Shown here one piece after another: positions 1 through 9,105 of a DNA stretch of 64,000 bases. Position 1 is the stretch's first letter; the number at the start of each line of letters is the position of its first letter. The notes under the pieces are model-generated. The model saw only the letters and a list, made by a program, of their open reading frames with translations. It was not told the DNA's origin and made no database searches. The translations under genes and the position numbers were made by a program. The DNA lies in assembly GCF_019511525.1 (NCBI RefSeq), contig NZ_JAEUAT010000016.1:62001-126000 (forward strand), written 5' to 3'. This DNA comes from Rhizobium cauense (lineage in GTDB: Bacteria > Pseudomonadota > Alphaproteobacteria > Rhizobiales > Rhizobiaceae).

Positions 1-774
1 CTTCTGGCCAAGGACCAACGCCTCGCAAAACAGGGCATCACAACCGATGAGGCCCTGGAGGCCCAGCAAAGCCAGGTCAGTCAGTTAACCGCTCAACTGG
101 CGCAAGATCGGGCGGCGAAGGAAGCCGCCGACGTCTCGCTCTCGTATACAAACCTCCGGTCGCCGATAGACGGCAGAACGGGCATCCGACTTATAGACGC
201 AGGAAACCAGGTTCATACAACGGACACATCAGGGATCGTCACGATTACGCAGACGCAGCCCATATCCGTGGTATCGACCTTACGTGAAGACGACCTCGGC
301 ATGCTCCGAGCTGCCATGAAAGCCGGTGCCGTTCCGGTGGTCGCAATGTCAGACGACCTGTCAACGAGGCTCGCCGACGGAACACTCTTGCTGATCGACA
401 ACGAAATCGATCAGAGCACCGGGACCGTGAGAGTGAAGTCCACGTTTCCGAATATGGACGGCGCTCTCTGGCCAGGGCAGTTTGTGAACATTCGAATCCT
501 GGTCAAGACGATAGTGCACGCAGTGACGGTACCCTCGGCCGCACTGCAACGAGGCCCTGGCGGCTACTTTGTCTACGTTGTAACCAAGGACGGCACCGCA
601 TCCGTCCGCAAGATCAAGGCTGGTCCCACTGCCGATGGACGCGCGGTCATCGAGACCGGATTGAACGTTTCCGAAGAGGTCATAACACAGGGCCAGTACC
701 GGCTTGAAGAGGGAACGGTCGTGTCAACACACGATGCAGACACGTCCGACGGCGCGGCCACCAAGAAGGAGTAG
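1..774 (+). CDS. RND efflux periplasmic adaptor subunit (MdtA/AcrA type), 5' end outside window
   Basis: The reading frame is open from base 1, so the N-terminus (signal peptide, first half of the hairpin) lies outside; 257 residues are visible. They cover the end of the coiled-coil hairpin (Q- and A-rich helix), the lipoyl half with NLRSPIDGRTG, the beta-barrel (RVKSTFPNMDGALWPGQFV) and the membrane-proximal domain. This order is typical of HlyD/AcrA adaptors of the MdtA subgroup, which bridge an inner-membrane pump and an outer-membrane channel in the periplasm. The stop lies 5 bases before the RND pump, so the two are an operon. No outer-membrane partner gene follows. Substrate cannot be told. 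Confidence 0.93.
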   Translation, partial: LLAKDQRLAKQGITTDEALEAQQSQVSQLTAQLAQDRAAKEAADVSLSYTNLRSPIDGRTGIRLIDAGNQVHTTDTSGIVTITQTQPISVVSTLREDDLGMLRAAMKAGAVPVVAMSDDLSTRLADGTLLLIDNEIDQSTGTVRVKSTFPNMDGALWPGQFVNIRILVKTIVHAVTVPSAALQRGPGGYFVYVVTKDGTASVRKIKAGPTADGRAVIETGLNVSEEVITQGQYRLEEGTVVSTHDADTSDGAATKKE

Positions 775-779
775 CGGCC

Positions 780-3700
780 ATGTCGATCTCTGACTGGTTC
801 ATTCGCAGGCCTATCGCCACTTCCCTGCTCATGTTGGCACTAGTCGCCATCGGGGTGGTCGCATACCCCCTCCTGCCGGTCGCGCCGTTGCCGCAGGTCG
901 ATTTTCCGACCATACAGGTCTCGACGCAATTCCCCGGCGCCGATCCAAAAACCATCTCGTCCTCTGTCACGCAGCCGTTGGAGCGCCAGTTCGGCCAGAT
1001 TGCGGGCGTCACCCAGATGACGTCGACAAGCACCCTTGGAAGCAGCTCGATCACGCTCCAGTTCGATTTGTCACGCAATGTGGACAGCGCGGCTCAGGAC
1101 GTTCAGACGGCAATCAACGCCGCGGGAGGTCAACTGCCCAGCGGCCTGCCCTCCCCGCCAACCTACCGCAAGGTCAATCCGGCCGATCCGCCGGTCATGA
1201 TCTTGGCGCTGACATCAGACTCCATGCCACTTACTCAGGTCGACGACTTCTCGGAGAGCGTACTCGCTCAACATATAAGCCAACTCTCCGGTGTTTCGCA
1301 GGTATTGGTGTTCGGCCAGCAGAAGCCCGCGGTCCGGCTTCAGATCGAACCCCTCAAGATCGCCGAGCTTGGGATCTCGCTTGAAGATGTGCGCAGCGCA
1401 GTCAGCACCCTGACCAGCGATGCGCCGAAAGGTAGCATCCAGGGAGCCGAGCGGACTTACACCATCTACGACAACGATCAGCTCTTACAAGCCGCGCCAT
1501 GGAATGATGCGATCGTCACCTACAAGAACGGCTCACCGGTACGCATCCGTGACATTGGGAAAGCCGTAGACGGGGCTGAGAACACCCAGATTGCGGGTTG
1601 GGCAAATGGCAAGCGGGCAATCCTGCTCGCCATATTCAAACTACCGGGCGCCAATGTCATCGACACAGTCGACGACATCAAGACCGTGCTCCCCCGGCTC
1701 CAAGCGATAGCGCCCGCCGCTATACATCTCTCCGTCTTAAGTGATCGGACGTTGACGATCCGTGCCTCGGTACTCGATGTCGAGAAGACGCTGCTCATTA
1801 CGATCGCCTTGGTAGTGATGGTGATCTTCGTGTTTCTCCGAAACTTCTGGGCAACCGTCATACCCAGTGTCACTGTTCCGTTGACCTTGATGGCGACGTT
1901 GTCACTGATGTACCTGGCCGGCTTCAGCCTCGATAATCTCTCCCTTATGGGTTTGAGCATCGCAGTCGGCTTCGTCGTGGACGATGCAATCGTGATGGTC
2001 GAGAACATTCATCGCCATATGGAGATGGGGAAGAGTCCGCTCCAAGCCTCGATCGACGGCGCCGCAGAAATCGGATTCACTATTATATCGATCAGTATTT
2101 CGCTCGTAGCGGTATTCATACCGCTCCTTTTAATGGGCGGAATCGTAGGCGAGTTGTTCAGGGAATTCGCGATTACGGTCACGATGACAATCGTCGTGTC
2201 TGCTATCGTTTCTTTGACGATCACGCCCATGATGAGTTCCCGCTTCCTAAAGCCGGAAGAGAAGGCTGGCCACGGCAAGCTTTACATCTTCTCTGAGAAG
2301 ATATTCGATGAACTTTTGGCGGGATATGAACGGACGCTTGACATCGCGTTGCGCCATCATCGCTTTACGTTTGCAGTATTTCTCGCGTCTCTGGTCGTGA
2401 CCGGGTTCGTCTTCAGCAATATTCCCAAAGGCTTCTTTCCCACTCAAGACACGGGTTTGATCACCGGGGTACTGGAAGCTTCCCAAGACATCTCGTTCCG
2501 GAAAATGTCCGACCTGCAGGTCGAGGCCGGCCAGATTGTGCAAGCGGACCCTGGGGTAGCCAGCATTGGCATGCAGGTCGGCGGCGGCGCCGGATCGACC
2601 GTGAACATGAGTAGGATGTTCATCACATTGAAACCGCTCGAGCAGCGCGACGCCTCCGCAACCGAGATCATTCAACGTCTCAGGCCAAAGCTCGCGAAGC
2701 TGGAGGGCGCGCAGTTGTTCCTACAAGCTGCCCAAGACATCAACGTCGGTGGGAGGAGTTCCGCGACTCAGTTTCAATATACGTTGCAGGACGGAAACGC
2801 CGACGAATTGGACGACTGGGCGGGCCGTCTTCTGGGCAAGTTCAAGACCCTGCCCGAGCTCGCCGACGTAGCGACTGACCAGCAAAACGGCGGCACGACA
2901 GTCACGCTGACAATCGATCGTGATCAGGCGTCGCGGTTCGGCATTTCGCCCCAGACGATTGACAACACTTTGTATGACGCGTTCGGACAACGTCAGGTCA
3001 CCCAATATTTCACCGATCTGAACAGCTACCACGTGGTGTTAGAGGTCGCTCCGCAGTTTCAGACGTCTCCGATGCAGATCGACGATCTCTACATTCGATC
3101 ACCACTGACCGGAGAACAGGTACCTCTGAACCTCCTAGTCAAACAGACTACAGAGCCGACAGCGGTTCTGGCGATCAATCACCAAAGCCAGTTTCCGTCG
3201 GTGACGTTGTCGTTCAATCTTTCTAAGGGAACTGCACTAAGCGAAGCGGTTGCCGCTATAAACGACGCTGAGCAGGCAATGGGCAAGCCCGCCACGTTGA
3301 CAGGCACGTTTCAAGGCAACGCTCAGGCTTACCAGTCTTCCCTGGCAACGGAGCCTATGCTGGTTCTCGCGGCAGTCGCTGTGATCTATCTCATACTCGG
3401 CGTCTTGTATGAGAGCTATTTCCATCCACTGACTATTCTTTCCACGCTCCCATCAGCCGGCCTTGGGGCGCTGGTTATGCTGTGGGCCTTCGGCTTTGAT
3501 TTCACGGTGATCGCTTTGATAGGCGTGATCCTGCTGATGGGTATCGTGAAGAAGAACGGCATCATGATCGTCGACTTCGCGATCAAGGCTCGCCGGCAGT
3601 CTGGGCTAGCCCCAATGGAAGCCATCCGCGAGGCTTGTCTCCTCCGGTTCCGCCCGATCATCATGACGACGGCTGCCGCGTTGCTTGCAGGCTTGCCGCT

Positions 3701-3905
3701 GATGCTGGGGCATGGCACGGGATCTGAGCTTCGTCAGCCACTCGGCTATTCGATCGTTGGCGGCTTGATCATCAGTCAGATCATGACACTCTACACGACC
3801 CCTGTCGTGTATCTCTATCTGGAGAAGCTGAGCGATTACGTCTCTCGTCGCAAACCGACAGCTACGGATGATGCTTCCGCAACCTCCGGGCGGGACGTAG
3901 CATGA
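780..3905 (+). CDS. RND multidrug efflux inner-membrane pump (MdtB/MdtC type)
   Basis: The 1041-residue protein has full RND length. It starts MSISDWFIRRPIATSLLM, typical of MdtB/MdtC pumps, with a first membrane helix, two large periplasmic loops and a second helix cluster. The proton-relay aspartates of helix 4 are present (AVGFVVDDAIVMVENI). The second half repeats the fold (VIYLILGVLYESYFHPLTI, GIVKKNGIMIVDFAI). It acts as a proton-driven exporter with the adaptor encoded just upstream. E. coli uses an MdtB-MdtC heteromer; only one pump gene is present here, so a homotrimer is likely. The stop is followed by a gene-poor stretch with no TolC-like gene. Confidence 0.95.
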   Translation: MSISDWFIRRPIATSLLMLALVAIGVVAYPLLPVAPLPQVDFPTIQVSTQFPGADPKTISSSVTQPLERQFGQIAGVTQMTSTSTLGSSSITLQFDLSRNVDSAAQDVQTAINAAGGQLPSGLPSPPTYRKVNPADPPVMILALTSDSMPLTQVDDFSESVLAQHISQLSGVSQVLVFGQQKPAVRLQIEPLKIAELGISLEDVRSAVSTLTSDAPKGSIQGAERTYTIYDNDQLLQAAPWNDAIVTYKNGSPVRIRDIGKAVDGAENTQIAGWANGKRAILLAIFKLPGANVIDTVDDIKTVLPRLQAIAPAAIHLSVLSDRTLTIRASVLDVEKTLLITIALVVMVIFVFLRNFWATVIPSVTVPLTLMATLSLMYLAGFSLDNLSLMGLSIAVGFVVDDAIVMVENIHRHMEMGKSPLQASIDGAAEIGFTIISISISLVAVFIPLLLMGGIVGELFREFAITVTMTIVVSAIVSLTITPMMSSRFLKPEEKAGHGKLYIFSEKIFDELLAGYERTLDIALRHHRFTFAVFLASLVVTGFVFSNIPKGFFPTQDTGLITGVLEASQDISFRKMSDLQVEAGQIVQADPGVASIGMQVGGGAGSTVNMSRMFITLKPLEQRDASATEIIQRLRPKLAKLEGAQLFLQAAQDINVGGRSSATQFQYTLQDGNADELDDWAGRLLGKFKTLPELADVATDQQNGGTTVTLTIDRDQASRFGISPQTIDNTLYDAFGQRQVTQYFTDLNSYHVVLEVAPQFQTSPMQIDDLYIRSPLTGEQVPLNLLVKQTTEPTAVLAINHQSQFPSVTLSFNLSKGTALSEAVAAINDAEQAMGKPATLTGTFQGNAQAYQSSLATEPMLVLAAVAVIYLILGVLYESYFHPLTILSTLPSAGLGALVMLWAFGFDFTVIALIGVILLMGIVKKNGIMIVDFAIKARRQSGLAPMEAIREACLLRFRPIIMTTAAALLAGLPLMLGHGTGSELRQPLGYSIVGGLIISQIMTLYTTPVVYLYLEKLSDYVSRRKPTATDDASATSGRDVA

Positions 3906-3987
3906 CGTTTCACCAAGCGCTTAGATCGTCGGCCGCTCCCACGCTAGGCGGCGGCCACGTCAAGAAAGCTGAGTGTCGGTGTCCCTG

Positions 3988-4128
3988 CTAGAAAACGTCG
4001 CGGGCTGGTGCAAACGGGCGCTCAAGCGGGGAGCCAGGCGGCACTTGCTCATCCGAACCAGGAACAAAAAGCGTCGAGAGAATGCCCGCGATCATGCAGG
4101 CCAGGATTAACAGCATGACAATGCGCAC
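3988..4128 (-). CDS. Small single-pass membrane protein, 46 residues
   Basis: A GTG-started frame of 47 codons sits on the minus strand with a strong ribosome-binding site (GGAGGAG, about 6 bases upstream). The product starts MRIVMLLILACMIAGILSTL, one hydrophobic helix, and continues with a short proline-rich, weakly charged tail. It could be a small inner-membrane protein or an uncleaved exported peptide. The family is not recognised. The strong binding site and clean helix are the only support. It is convergent with the RND pump gene and divergent from cydA. Confidence 0.5.
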   Translation of the reverse strand: MRIVMLLILACMIAGILSTLFVPGSDEQVPPGSPLERPFAPARDVF

Positions 4129-4467
4129 GAATCGCTCTCCTCCGGACATTCCCAAGTTCTCGTCAGGTGCCGTTCGCGGTGACGAAATTGCCGTAACCCC
4201 CTATGCAATAAAGGGTGCTTTCGGCAGTGTCACCCGCCTATTGCCCGTTGGGAACTGCCCTCCGGGTTGGTGTCCGGGACACAAAAGGTTAGGTCCGCTG
4301 TACGTATGGTTAGTGTCGCACCACCAGTCTCTCGCGATACCTTGAGGGTAATCTACGGCGTGGCTGATCGAAACGGGTCATCGCTCATCATTCTCGCATT
4401 GTCGACTTTTGCTCGACGCTGTGCCGTCCTGATTTAATCGAACGCGACCACGCGATAGGAGGACAGC
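4129..4467. other. Intergenic region before cydA
   Basis: No convincing gene is seen. A 13-base inverted repeat, GTGTCCGGGACAC, lies at 4270-4282, and the putative response-regulator box lies at 4338-4357. The open frame at 4082-4345 on the plus strand has no ribosome-binding site or recognisable sequence and overlaps the small minus-strand gene; it is not called. Confidence 0.5.
4338..4380 (+). promoter_or_regulatory. Putative FixJ-type box and promoter of cydAB (site A)
   Basis: TACCTTGAGGGTAATCTACG (4338-4357) closely matches a box before the FixJ-type regulator at 8016 (CACTTAAGGGTGATATACG) and, less closely, boxes at 40161 and 44948. About 17 bases downstream GGGTCA (4375-4380) sits where a -10 element would be, though it is a poor match. 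The site ends about 110 bases before the cydA start. Assignment to FixJ-type regulators is inference from the shared sequence and from the regulator genes in the window. Confidence 0.45.
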
Positions 4468-5874
4468 ATGGAGATATCAGCGCTCTTTCTTTCGCGGCTC
4501 CAATTTGCCTTCACGGTCTCCTTCCACATTATCTTCCCCGCTTTCACGCTTGGGCTCGCAGCGTGGTTGACGTTCTTGGAGGCGATTAGCCTTTGGACAG
4601 GTCGTCCGCTCTATCGCCGGCTCTTTGACTTTTGGTTGAAAATTTTCGCAGTAGCCTTTGGTCTTGGCGTGGTCACCGGTATCGTAATGGCATTTCAGTT
4701 CGGGACGAACTGGAGTGAACTATCCTTGCGGACAGGCCCGATCCAGGGTCCGCTGCTAGGCTATGAAAGTTTCACAGCGTTCGCACTCGAGGCCAGCTTC
4801 TTCGGGGTGATGATCTTCGGCCGTTCTCGTGTCCCTCCGTGGCTGTATTGGTTCGCGTGCGCAATGGTAACTTCAGGAACCAGCCTGTCCTCATTCTGGA
4901 TCATGGTCAACAATTCCTGGATGCAGTGGCCGGTCGGGTACGAAATCGATGCCAACGGTATCTTCGTAGCGACTGACTGGGCAGCGATCATCTTCAGTCC
5001 TGTGGTGTGGGTACGGTTCCCGCACATGATTTTTGCCGCTTACATCACGACGTCGTTCTGTGTTGCAGCCACTGGCGCCTGGTATCTTCTTGATCGAAGA
5101 CTTCGCATCGAGGGCGTGGCAATGGTCCGGATGGGTCTCGGCCTTGCGGCGGTTCTGGTGCCGCTGCAGCTATTCTTCGGCCACCTGACAGGCGACTATG
5201 TCCACGACAAGCAACCCGCCAAATTCGCCGCGATCGAGGGGCGCTGGGAAAATGAGAAGCCAGCTTCCGAGGTTCTCATCGCGCTTCCCGATGAAGCTTC
5301 AGAGACGAATAAGTACGAAGTATCAATCCCCTATCTAGGTAGCCTCATTGGTTCGATGAGCCTCACTTCAGAAGAAATTGGCCTGAAGTCATTCCCGAGA
5401 GACGAACGACCTCCTGTGCTGATCCCATTCTTTGCATTTCGAATTATGGTGGGCTGTGGGCTGCTGATGCTAGGGCTTGCCTGGTACGGGACGTGGCTCG
5501 GATTTAAGGCGAAGTTGACCGACCAGCGTTGGCTGAACTGGTGCATCTTCCTGAGTTTCCCGCTTGGCTTCATCGCGACGCTGACCGGTTGGTTCACGGC
5601 GGAAGTTGGCAGGCAGCCATGGGCGGTCTACGGCGTTCTTCGCACTGCCGAGGCTGTGACGCCGTCGCTCACGGTGCAACAGGTTGCAATCAGCTTCACA
5701 GCTTTTGCCGTCATCTACTCATCGATCTCGGTCGCAGGGATTGCGTACGTGTATCGAATGCTTCGTGCCGGCCCGGAAGAAACCCATCATGAAATCGGTG
5801 AAGGGGCCAATCCAAAACGTCCACTGGCGGTGCCAGGTGGAAGCCCTGGCACCGCCCCCGATTTTGCGGAGTAA
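4468..5874 (+). CDS. cydA: Cytochrome bd-type ubiquinol oxidase subunit I
   Basis: The 468-residue membrane protein carries CydA family marks: an early helix with the low-spin/high-spin haem region around His20 (FHIIFP), a histidine at residue 186 (FPHMIF, matching His186 of the E. coli enzyme) and the hallmark GWFTAEVGRQPWAVYG near residue 375. The quinol loop is short, as in cyanide-insensitive (CioA) oxidases. Subunit I oxidises ubiquinol and holds the haems; the complex reduces oxygen to water in the inner membrane without pumping protons. The start is fixed by GATAGGAGG upstream. It forms an operon with cydB, 6 bases downstream. Confidence 0.97.
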   Translation: MEISALFLSRLQFAFTVSFHIIFPAFTLGLAAWLTFLEAISLWTGRPLYRRLFDFWLKIFAVAFGLGVVTGIVMAFQFGTNWSELSLRTGPIQGPLLGYESFTAFALEASFFGVMIFGRSRVPPWLYWFACAMVTSGTSLSSFWIMVNNSWMQWPVGYEIDANGIFVATDWAAIIFSPVVWVRFPHMIFAAYITTSFCVAATGAWYLLDRRLRIEGVAMVRMGLGLAAVLVPLQLFFGHLTGDYVHDKQPAKFAAIEGRWENEKPASEVLIALPDEASETNKYEVSIPYLGSLIGSMSLTSEEIGLKSFPRDERPPVLIPFFAFRIMVGCGLLMLGLAWYGTWLGFKAKLTDQRWLNWCIFLSFPLGFIATLTGWFTAEVGRQPWAVYGVLRTAEAVTPSLTVQQVAISFTAFAVIYSSISVAGIAYVYRMLRAGPEETHHEIGEGANPKRPLAVPGGSPGTAPDFAE

Positions 5875-5880
5875 ACCACG

Positions 5881-6864
5881 ATGATCGAATTTTGGACGGC
5901 GAACCTCGCTTTGACGCTCGCACTCTACGTCATTCTGGACGGGTTTGATCTGGGTGTCGGCATACTCTTCGCGACAAGTCGAAACGAGGACATCAAGCGC
6001 CACATGCTGAACTCGATCTCGCCGATCTGGGATGGCAATGAGACATGGTTGGTGCTCACCGCGTCGATTCTGTTCGGAGCTTTTCCTGTCGTATACTCGC
6101 TCGTACTCAGCGCTTTCTACCTTCCGATGATCATCCTCCTAGCCGCGTTGATATTCCGCGGCGTCGCGTTCGAGTTCCGGGAGAAGAGTAGAAACAAGCA
6201 ATGGCTGTGGGACGCCGGTTTTTCGATCGGCTCCCTCGTTGCTAGCTTTGTCCAAGGAGCGGCTGTCGGCGCGATCATTGAAGGAATCCCGAATACGGAC
6301 GGTCGCTTTACTGGCACGGCCTTTGGCTGGCTCACACCATTCTCGGTGCTCTGCGGCGTCGGCCTATCTTTGGGCTATAGCTTGCTCGGGGCCGGATGGC
6401 TGGTCAAAAAATGCGAGGGCCACGTGAGAGAACGAGGCTACCAAATCATACCGAAGTTGCTTCTGGGAGTGTTAGCATTCCTCGCGGTCTCTTTCGTCGC
6501 CTCTCTTGTGATGGAGCTTCCGGTGATGAATCGATGGCTTGAACGCCCTGGATTGGCTGCATTTCCGCTAGTTGGTGTCTGTGGATGCGCGCTGATCATG
6601 CAAGGGGTCCGGTCACGCCGCGACGGGTGGCCGTTCTCGGGCGCCGTCGTGCTGTTCCTCTCGGCGTTCGGAACACTCGCCGTATCCTTCCTCCCATACA
6701 TGATCCCCTTCACGATCACGATCGAGGAGGCCGCGGCACCGCCTTCGAGCCTATCATTCATGTTTTGGGGAGCTGGACTGTTCGTCATGCCAGTTACGCT
6801 GATCTACACGGTCATCGTCTATTGGCTGTTCAAGGGCAAAAGCCACACGGGCAGCTATCATTGA
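5881..6864 (+). CDS. cydB: Cytochrome bd-type ubiquinol oxidase subunit II
   Basis: The 327-residue polytopic protein begins MIEFWTANLALTLALYVILDGFDLGVG, with the conserved DGFDLGVG of CydB, followed by the conserved GNETWLV segment and about eight hydrophobic helices. It is the structural partner of subunit I and completes the quinol oxidase. No cydC/cydD assembly ABC transporter and no small CydX-type subunit is seen downstream, which fits the CIO branch. The following gene, a haem-biosynthesis gene, is decayed. Confidence 0.96.
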   Translation: MIEFWTANLALTLALYVILDGFDLGVGILFATSRNEDIKRHMLNSISPIWDGNETWLVLTASILFGAFPVVYSLVLSAFYLPMIILLAALIFRGVAFEFREKSRNKQWLWDAGFSIGSLVASFVQGAAVGAIIEGIPNTDGRFTGTAFGWLTPFSVLCGVGLSLGYSLLGAGWLVKKCEGHVRERGYQIIPKLLLGVLAFLAVSFVASLVMELPVMNRWLERPGLAAFPLVGVCGCALIMQGVRSRRDGWPFSGAVVLFLSAFGTLAVSFLPYMIPFTITIEEAAAPPSSLSFMFWGAGLFVMPVTLIYTVIVYWLFKGKSHTGSYH

Positions 6865-6898
6865 TCGACCGTCAGCGGGCGATCGGATGGAGCATGAG

Positions 6899-7905
6899 AT
6901 GGATTTCGAAGCATTCGTCAAGAACGAGCTGGAAGGCCTTCACAACGAAGGTCGTTACCGCGTGTTCGCCGATCTTGAACGTCACCGCGGCAATTCCCGC
7001 GCGCCACGCGCCACACCCCCGAGGGGCCGAAGGATGTGACCGTCTGGTGTTCCAACGTTATCTCAGCATGGGCCAGAACCGAAGGTGATCGGAGCGATGA
7101 GGAACGCCATTGATCACTGTGGCGCGGGTGCGGGCGGCACCCGGAATATTTCTGGCACCACGCACTACCACGTTCTGCTTGAGCGGAGCTCGCCGATCTG
7201 CACGGCAAGGAATCAGCCCCTGGTCTTCACCTCGGGTTATGTCTCCAACTGGGCCGCCCTCGCACGCTCGGCGCCAAGATCCCCGGCATGATCATCTTCA
7301 CGGATGCGCTGAACCACGCCTCGATGATCGAGGGCAGTCGCTACGCCAAGTGCGATCGCGTCACAACGACCTGCAGTATCTGGAAACCAAACTGGTGGCC
7401 GCCGATCCGAAGGCACCGAAGATGGTCGCCTTCGAGAGCGTCCAACTCGATGGATGGCGATATCGCGCCTATCAAGGAAAACTGCGACCTCGCCGACAAG
7501 TACGGCGCCATGACCTATCTCGATGAAGTCCACGCTGTCGGCATGTACGGCCCGCGCGGCGGCGGCATCGCCGAACGCGAAGGCCTGATGGTGATGTAAG
7601 GCACGCTCGGCAAGCCTTCGGCGTCATGGGCGGCTATATCGCGGCATCGACTGCGCTTTGCGACTTCATCCGCTCCTTCGCATCGGGCTTCATCTTCACC
7701 ACGGCGCTGCCCCCGACGCTCCCCGCCGGCGCGGTCGCTTCGATCCAGCACCTGAAGGTCAGCCCTTTCGAGCGCGCCCGTCACCAGGAACGCGTTCGCA
7801 CGCTGCGCGCCCACCCCGCTGCACACCGATGCCGACATCGAGCACCTGGTGGAAGCGCTGCATTCGCTGTGGTCGCGCTGCGCGCTTGCCCGGCACGTCG
7901 CCTGA
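6899..7905 (+). pseudogene. hemA: Decayed 5-aminolevulinate synthase (hemA)
   Basis: Pieces of ALA synthase run in order across all three forward frames. These include the N-terminus MDFEAFVKNELEGLHNEGRY (6899), GGTRNISGTTHYHVLLER (about 7130), PGMIIFTDALNHASMIEG, DEVHAVGMYGPRGGGIAE and MGGYIAASTALCDFIRSFAS. The C-terminal TPLHTDADIEHLVEALHSLW follows directly after RTLRA, which shows an internal deletion of about 70 codons. The PLP-lysine region (GTLGKAFG) is broken. Intact alphaproteobacterial HemA is about 405 residues; this remnant spans 1007 bases with several frameshifts and cannot make the enzyme. It was probably a second hemA serving the adjacent haem-containing oxidase. Confidence 0.9.
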
Positions 7906-7930
7906 TCTTCGCGCAGGCGTACGTCCACCA

Positions 7931-7970
7931 CACTTAAGGGTGATATACGCATACCTTGCCGAGTGCTAAG
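7931..7970 (+). promoter_or_regulatory. Putative FixJ-type box and promoter of the module A regulator (site B)
   Basis: CACTTAAGGGTGATATACG (7931-7949) is the best-formed copy of the shared box. GCTAAG lies 15 bases further (7965-7970), in -10 position. The start codon of the FixJ-type regulator is 46 bases after this hexamer. The thirteen bases CACCACACTTAAG also occur before the molybdoenzyme (around 40157-40169). The box may allow autoregulation; this is inference. Confidence 0.45.
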
Positions 7971-8015
7971 CTCGCTAGAGTAGGTTTTGTTTTCCTCCTC
8001 GCCCGAAGTGATAAC

Positions 8016-8660
8016 ATGTCGCAGGAACTGACCGAGCAAGCCGTGGTCCACATCGTCGACGATGACGAATCGCTGAGGTTCGCCCTTTGCCGCTTAATGA
8101 AGTCTGTAGGCTTGGTCGCCAAGGCTTACGGATCAGTTGCCGAATTCACCGATCAGAGGGCAAACGACAGGCCGGGCTGTCTGGTTCTCGACGTCCGGCT
8201 GCCCGGCACTAGCGGCATTGAATTTCAGAGCCAGCTCAACAGCTTAGGAATCTTTCTTCCAGTAGTCTTTATGACTGGCCATGGCGACATCCCGATGTCG
8301 GTCAGAGCAATGAAAGCTGGAGCTGTGGACTTCCTTCCGAAACCTTTTCGCGATCAAGACATGTTGGACGCCGTCGCATCGGCGATCGAGCGCGATCGAC
8401 AGCGACGTAGCACGATGGACCAGACGGTGGACATATTTGCTCGCTTCGCCAAGCTCACCCCGCGCGAGCAGGAAGTAATGATGATCACGACGACAGGAAG
8501 GATGAACAAGCAGACTGCCGCAGAGCTAGGAATTAGCGAGGTGACGGTAAAACTTCACCGTCGTGCCGCCATGCAGAAGATGGAAGCTCGAACCCTTCCG
8601 GACCTCGTTCGCATGGCCGACTTGGTAAGGCCGTTGATCCATGTCGGCACTGGAGAGTAG
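8016..8660 (+). CDS. FixJ/NarL-type two-component response regulator
   Basis: The 214-residue protein has an N-terminal receiver (acidic pocket HIVDDDES near residue 15, phospho-acceptor Asp59 in LVLDVRLPG, GHGDIPMSVRAMKAGAVDF, KPF) and a C-terminal LuxR-type helix-turn-helix (LTPREQEVM, LGISEVTVKLHR). This is the FixJ/NodW arrangement. The start at MSQEL is chosen because an upstream in-frame ATG (7956) would add a 20-residue tail not normal for the family. It is followed closely by a stand-alone receiver and, convergently, by a multi-PAS kinase, so the three are probably one pathway. It is a close paralogue of the frameshifted regulator at 44321. Confidence 0.93.
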   Translation: MSQELTEQAVVHIVDDDESLRFALCRLMKSVGLVAKAYGSVAEFTDQRANDRPGCLVLDVRLPGTSGIEFQSQLNSLGIFLPVVFMTGHGDIPMSVRAMKAGAVDFLPKPFRDQDMLDAVASAIERDRQRRSTMDQTVDIFARFAKLTPREQEVMMITTTGRMNKQTAAELGISEVTVKLHRRAAMQKMEARTLPDLVRMADLVRPLIHVGTGE

Positions 8661-8727
8661 GTCTTCGACTACAGTCGGGATGCCTGGATCTCAATTCGTC
8701 GTCAAACTCGGGGAGCACGGGTGTGAA

Positions 8728-9096
8728 GTGAAAGCGGATATACTCATAGGAATTGTCGATGATGATCATTCCCTCCGAAACTCACTGGTACGGCTCGTGC
8801 GCTCCATGGGGCATGAAGCGCGTGGTTTTGGTTCGGCGGAGGAGTTGCTTCAATCTCAAATCCTTGACCGTTGCTCTTGCGTAATAACGGATGTTCAGAT
8901 GAGGGGGATGAGCGGTATCGAGCTAGCAGCGATCATCGCTGCTGAGCATAACGCGCTCCCGGTCATCGTTATAACCGCCCGATCGGAGCCCGAGCTAGAG
9001 GAGAAGGCCATTGAGAGCGGGGCAGCCTGTTTCCTTAGAAAACCAATCGATGCCGAACTACTCGTTACCAAACTGAGTGCCGCTTTGCAGGTCTGA
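8728..9096 (+). CDS. Stand-alone response-regulator receiver domain
   Basis: A CheY-like receiver with acidic pocket IVDDDHSLR, acceptor Asp in CVITDVQMRGMSGIEL, T in VITARS and KP in LRKPID. There is no output domain. GTG at 8728 is preferred because it places MKADILIGIVDDD at the usual distance and GGGGAG lies upstream; ATG at 8680 or 8641 are alternatives, the latter overlapping the FixJ-type gene. Such receivers usually act as phosphate sinks or phosphorelay steps for the nearby kinase. Its stop is 9 bases from the convergent kinase stop. Confidence 0.85.
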   Translation: MKADILIGIVDDDHSLRNSLVRLVRSMGHEARGFGSAEELLQSQILDRCSCVITDVQMRGMSGIELAAIIAAEHNALPVIVITARSEPELEEKAIESGAACFLRKPIDAELLVTKLSAALQV

Positions 9097-9105
9097 ATCT
9101 CACGC

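Noticed and set aside
4082..4345. An 87-codon plus-strand open frame between the RND pump and cydA.
   Set aside because: No ribosome-binding site, no family resemblance, and it overlaps the better supported small minus-strand gene and the promoter box.
4129..4467. An FNR/FixK anaerobox (TTGAT-N4-ATCAA) expected before the bd oxidase.
   Set aside because: None was found in this region or before the other oxygen-related genes; only half-site-like TTGATC or GATCGAA strings occur.
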